A stretch of DNA of 12,691 bases from Clostridiales bacterium (GTDB taxonomy: Bacteria > Bacillota > Clostridia > UBA8921). A program made the translations under genes and the position numbers. The DNA lies in assembly GCA_003535395.1 (NCBI GenBank), contig DOHE01000222.1, forward strand, positions 7,760 through 20,450. Reading direction: 5' to 3'. Positions 10,288-12,691 of this stretch are shown one piece after another. Position 1 is the first letter of the stretch. Every line of letters begins with the position of its first letter. The notes below the pieces were generated by a model. The model was given only the letters and a program-made list of their open reading frames with translations, was not told the DNA's origin and searched no databases.

Positions 10288-12691
10288 CCAGTGTAATGCT
10301 CCCTCCAGCCTGCCGTATCCTTTGCGCAAGTTCTTCCAAAACAAATGGCGCAGACAAATCCACGGCGAACTCCCCTCCCAGGCGCATCTCTTCGGACCCT
10401 TCGGAAGTTGCCACTGTTACCGGCGTATTCCCGTTAAAATATTTCAAATAGGGAAGAATCCAACCCATGGCTCCATCCTTCATTCCTGCCGGCAGCTGAA
10501 GACGCAGGCATTCCGGCTTCTTCTCCATTACTGGCAGGATCTCTTCGCAGGCAATTTTAGGGACTTCATCCAACCTGACCAGAAGCCGGCCCCGGACCAG
10601 TGCCACGGACCCCTGCTGGACAGACGGGGACAAGCGGTCATAGACTCCGGGGAAAACCATGACTTCCAGCTGACCGTAAAGATCTTCCAGCAAAAAGGTG
10701 GCCATCATCCGGCCAGACTTGGTGGTCCGGTTTTTTCGGCTGGAAATCATGCCGCCGGCAAAAATCTCCATGCCATCCCGAAGTTCCCGGGCTGAAACGG
10801 CTGTTCCTTCGGAGGAAAGGCTGCTGCCTGTATATCCGGCTGCTTCTTCCCCTCTGTCAAATCCCTCCATATCCTCTTCACTGCCGCCCCTTACATGGGC
10901 TGCGGCCCATTCAGCGACATCCCGGCTGTTCAGATTGGTGCTGCGGGCCAGGATCTCCGCATACCGGCTTACCGGATGCCCGGTTACATAGATCCCCAGC
11001 AGATCCTTCTCAAAACTGCACAGCATGTCCGGGGGATATTCATCCATAGACGGGAAGTTCACATCCGACGCCCGTCGAAGGTACCCGGCGGATTCGCCGC
11101 CCTCCAGATCCAAAAGAGACATCTGGTTGGCAGAAATCCGATCCCGGGCTGCGCTGATGCTGTCCATGAGAGTATCCAGCACTGCCAGCATCCTGGATCT
11201 GTAAATGCTGAAGCTGCTGAAGGCTCCGCAACGAATCAGATTCTCCACACATTTTCGGTTGACGCCAAGACCGGCCGTGCGATAACAGAAATCAGGGAAG
11301 TCCAGGAAAGGTCCCCCTTCTTCCCGAATCCGTAGGATCGCCTCCACCGCCGCCTCGCCGCTCCCCTTGACCGCCATCATACCAAACCGGATCCCCTTGT
11401 TTGTTACTGTGAATCCCTTGCTGCTTTCATTGATGTCCGGGGGCAGCACTTCCATCCCCATATCCCGGCACGCCTGTATATAAAAGGCAATTTTGGCATT
11501 ATCACTGACGTTGCTGTTCAAAGTGGCCGCCATCAGTTCCCTTGGATAATGCACCCTCAGCCATGCCGTCCGATACGCCACCACCGCATACGCCGCAGCA
11601 TGAGCCTTGTTGAAAGCATAGCTCGCAAAATCCATCATGGCATCAAACAAGTGATTGGCAACGTCCTCCGGGACCCCCCGGCGCACCGCTCCTTCCACCT
11701 CGATACTTCCATCCGCACGGATGATTCCATGAACAAAGTGTTCCCGTTCCTTCTCCATCACTGCAGCCTGTTTCTTGGACATGGCTTTTCTCACCAGATC
11801 GGACCGGCCCATGGAATACCCGGCCAGGTCCCGGACCGTCTGCATCACCTGTTCCTGATACACCAGACAGCCGTATGTCACATTCAGGATGGGCTCCAGC
11901 AGCGGGTGCGGGTAGCGGATACTGCCGGGATCCCGTTTGCCTTCCAGGTATTTTGGGATCTGATCCATGGGCCCGGGGCGAAAAAGAGAGATCCCGGCGA
12001 TGATATCCTCCAGGTTTCCTGGCTTTAAGTCCTTCATGAACCGGGTCATTCCGGCGCTTTCCAGCTGAAACACGCCCTCGGTTTTTCCCTCTCCGATCAT
12101 TTCGTAAACCTTGCTGTCATTATAATCCAGTCTGCCGATATCGATTTTGATCCCTTCCCGCTTTTCCACCCTATCTACGGTTTCCTGAATGACAGTAAGG
12201 GTCCTTAGGCCCAGAAAATCCATTTTCATAAAACCCAGTGCATCGATCTGGTCCATGGGAAACTGAGTGGTGATGCCCCCTTCCTTGTTGAGCAGCACGG
12301 GGATGGACTCCGCGATGGGCACATCCGCGATGACGACTCCGGCCGCATGCACTCCGCTCTGGCGTGGAATACCCTCTAGCATCCTTGCGGTCTCTACCAG
12401 TTCCCTGCAGGTTGGATTGTCCTCGCAGGCGGCTTTCAACTCCGGATTCTGGTCCACAGCTTTTCCGATATCCAGATCCGTCATCATCTTGGCGATCCGG
12501 TCTACCTCGGGGATGGGGATGCCCAGGACCCGGCCCACATCACGGATGGCGCTTCGCGCCTTCAAAAAGCTGAAAGTGCCGATTTGGGACACGCAGTCTG
12601 CTCCGTACTTGGCCACCACATAATCGATGACTTCCTGCCGGCGCCTGTCGTGAAAATCTACGTCAAAATCCGGCATGCTGATGCGCTCCGG
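10280..12691 (-). CDS. dnaE: DNA polymerase III alpha subunit, C-terminal 803 residues (5' end outside window)
   Basis: Replicative (or replication-initiating) DNA polymerase of the C family. The visible part begins at PERISMPDFDVDF, which carries two catalytic aspartates; the third is in KMDFLGLRTL about residue 158. Also seen: GVFQLESAGMTRFMKDL, SLFRPGPMDQIPKYLEGK, and SYAFNKAHAAAYAVVAYRTAWL (fingers, near 357-378); the helix-hairpin-helix region (about 460-495); a clamp-binding-like motif QMSLL near 523-527; and an OB domain with GGMISSRKNRTTKSGRMMATFLLEDLYG (about 645-672). The PHP domain and start are off the right edge. A low-complexity acidic stretch (about 600-635) separates clamp motif and OB domain. 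The stop overlaps the tcdA start. It is the DnaE rather than PolC type, as no exonuclease insert is present. Confidence 0.96.
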   Translation of the reverse strand, partial: PERISMPDFDVDFHDRRRQEVIDYVVAKYGADCVSQIGTFSFLKARSAIRDVGRVLGIPIPEVDRIAKMMTDLDIGKAVDQNPELKAACEDNPTCRELVETARMLEGIPRQSGVHAAGVVIADVPIAESIPVLLNKEGGITTQFPMDQIDALGFMKMDFLGLRTLTVIQETVDRVEKREGIKIDIGRLDYNDSKVYEMIGEGKTEGVFQLESAGMTRFMKDLKPGNLEDIIAGISLFRPGPMDQIPKYLEGKRDPGSIRYPHPLLEPILNVTYGCLVYQEQVMQTVRDLAGYSMGRSDLVRKAMSKKQAAVMEKEREHFVHGIIRADGSIEVEGAVRRGVPEDVANHLFDAMMDFASYAFNKAHAAAYAVVAYRTAWLRVHYPRELMAATLNSNVSDNAKIAFYIQACRDMGMEVLPPDINESSKGFTVTNKGIRFGMMAVKGSGEAAVEAILRIREEGGPFLDFPDFCYRTAGLGVNRKCVENLIRCGAFSSFSIYRSRMLAVLDTLMDSISAARDRISANQMSLLDLEGGESAGYLRRASDVNFPSMDEYPPDMLCSFEKDLLGIYVTGHPVSRYAEILARSTNLNSRDVAEWAAAHVRGGSEEDMEGFDRGEEAAGYTGSSLSSEGTAVSARELRDGMEIFAGGMISSRKNRTTKSGRMMATFLLEDLYGQLEVMVFPGVYDRLSPSVQQGSVALVRGRLLVRLDEVPKIACEEILPVMEKKPECLRLQLPAGMKDGAMGWILPYLKYFNGNTPVTVATSEGSEEMRLGGEFAVDLSAPFVLEELAQRIRQAGGSITLDG

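Noticed and set aside
1..12691. Mobile element, prophage or defence island
   Set aside because: No transposase, integrase, toxin-antitoxin, restriction or nuclease genes and no flanking repeats of an insertion were seen. All recognised genes are housekeeping, repair or cofactor genes.

Overview
The window reads as chromosomal DNA from a fairly GC-rich member of the Bacillota, most likely a Clostridium-class (Clostridia) gut or anaerobe lineage. The reasons are AGGAGG-type ribosome binding sites, sigma-A-like promoters, a FloA/NfeD pair, a Gram-positive-type LexA, a DnaE without an attached exonuclease in the visible part, and a purine pathway in which the last two steps are made by separate proteins. 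I cannot name a genus from sequence alone. Almost all of the window is coding; no gene-free stretch exceeds about 220 bases, and I see no RNA genes, insertion sequences, phage genes or CRISPR array.

Left part (1-4430): an ABC-F ATPase gene runs off the left edge on the minus strand. Divergent from it is a stand-alone AICAR formyltransferase (the C-terminal half of a normal PurH). Then comes a plus-strand SOS-type cluster: a conserved 99-residue protein of unknown function, lexA, and a SRAP/YedK-family protein that crosslinks to abasic sites. A minus-strand archaeal-type (PurO-like) IMP cyclohydrolase meets the SRAP gene tail to tail. Thus both halves of what is usually one bifunctional PurH protein lie within 3.7 kb, on either side of the lexA cluster.

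Middle part (4479-6646): a promoter followed by nfeD-like, floA and a third small gene, probably one membrane-organisation operon. The third gene has a repeat-rich linker and a conserved-looking C-terminal motif.

Right part (6616-12691): a long minus-strand series, in order of transcription dnaE (5' end outside the window), tcdA, an uncharacterised P-loop ATPase, then cobU, cobS and cobC. The last three assemble the nucleotide loop of cobalamin. Overlapping starts and stops suggest co-transcription in blocks (dnaE-tcdA-ATPase and cobS-cobC).

The strongest unexplained pattern is noncoding. Short tandem repeats, each of a different sequence, occupy four gene-border gaps (604-678, 4514-4593, 8073-8152, 8712-8872), and a related 30-nt repeat lies inside the small gene of the floA operon. 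In both divergent intergenic regions the repeat array fits between the -35 boxes of two back-to-back predicted promoters. A second unusual feature is a 13-bp hairpin directly in front of lexA, which lacks its own ribosome binding site while a strong one lies just upstream of the hairpin. I do not see a convincing new defence or mobile system; the window is mostly housekeeping with unusual regulatory DNA.
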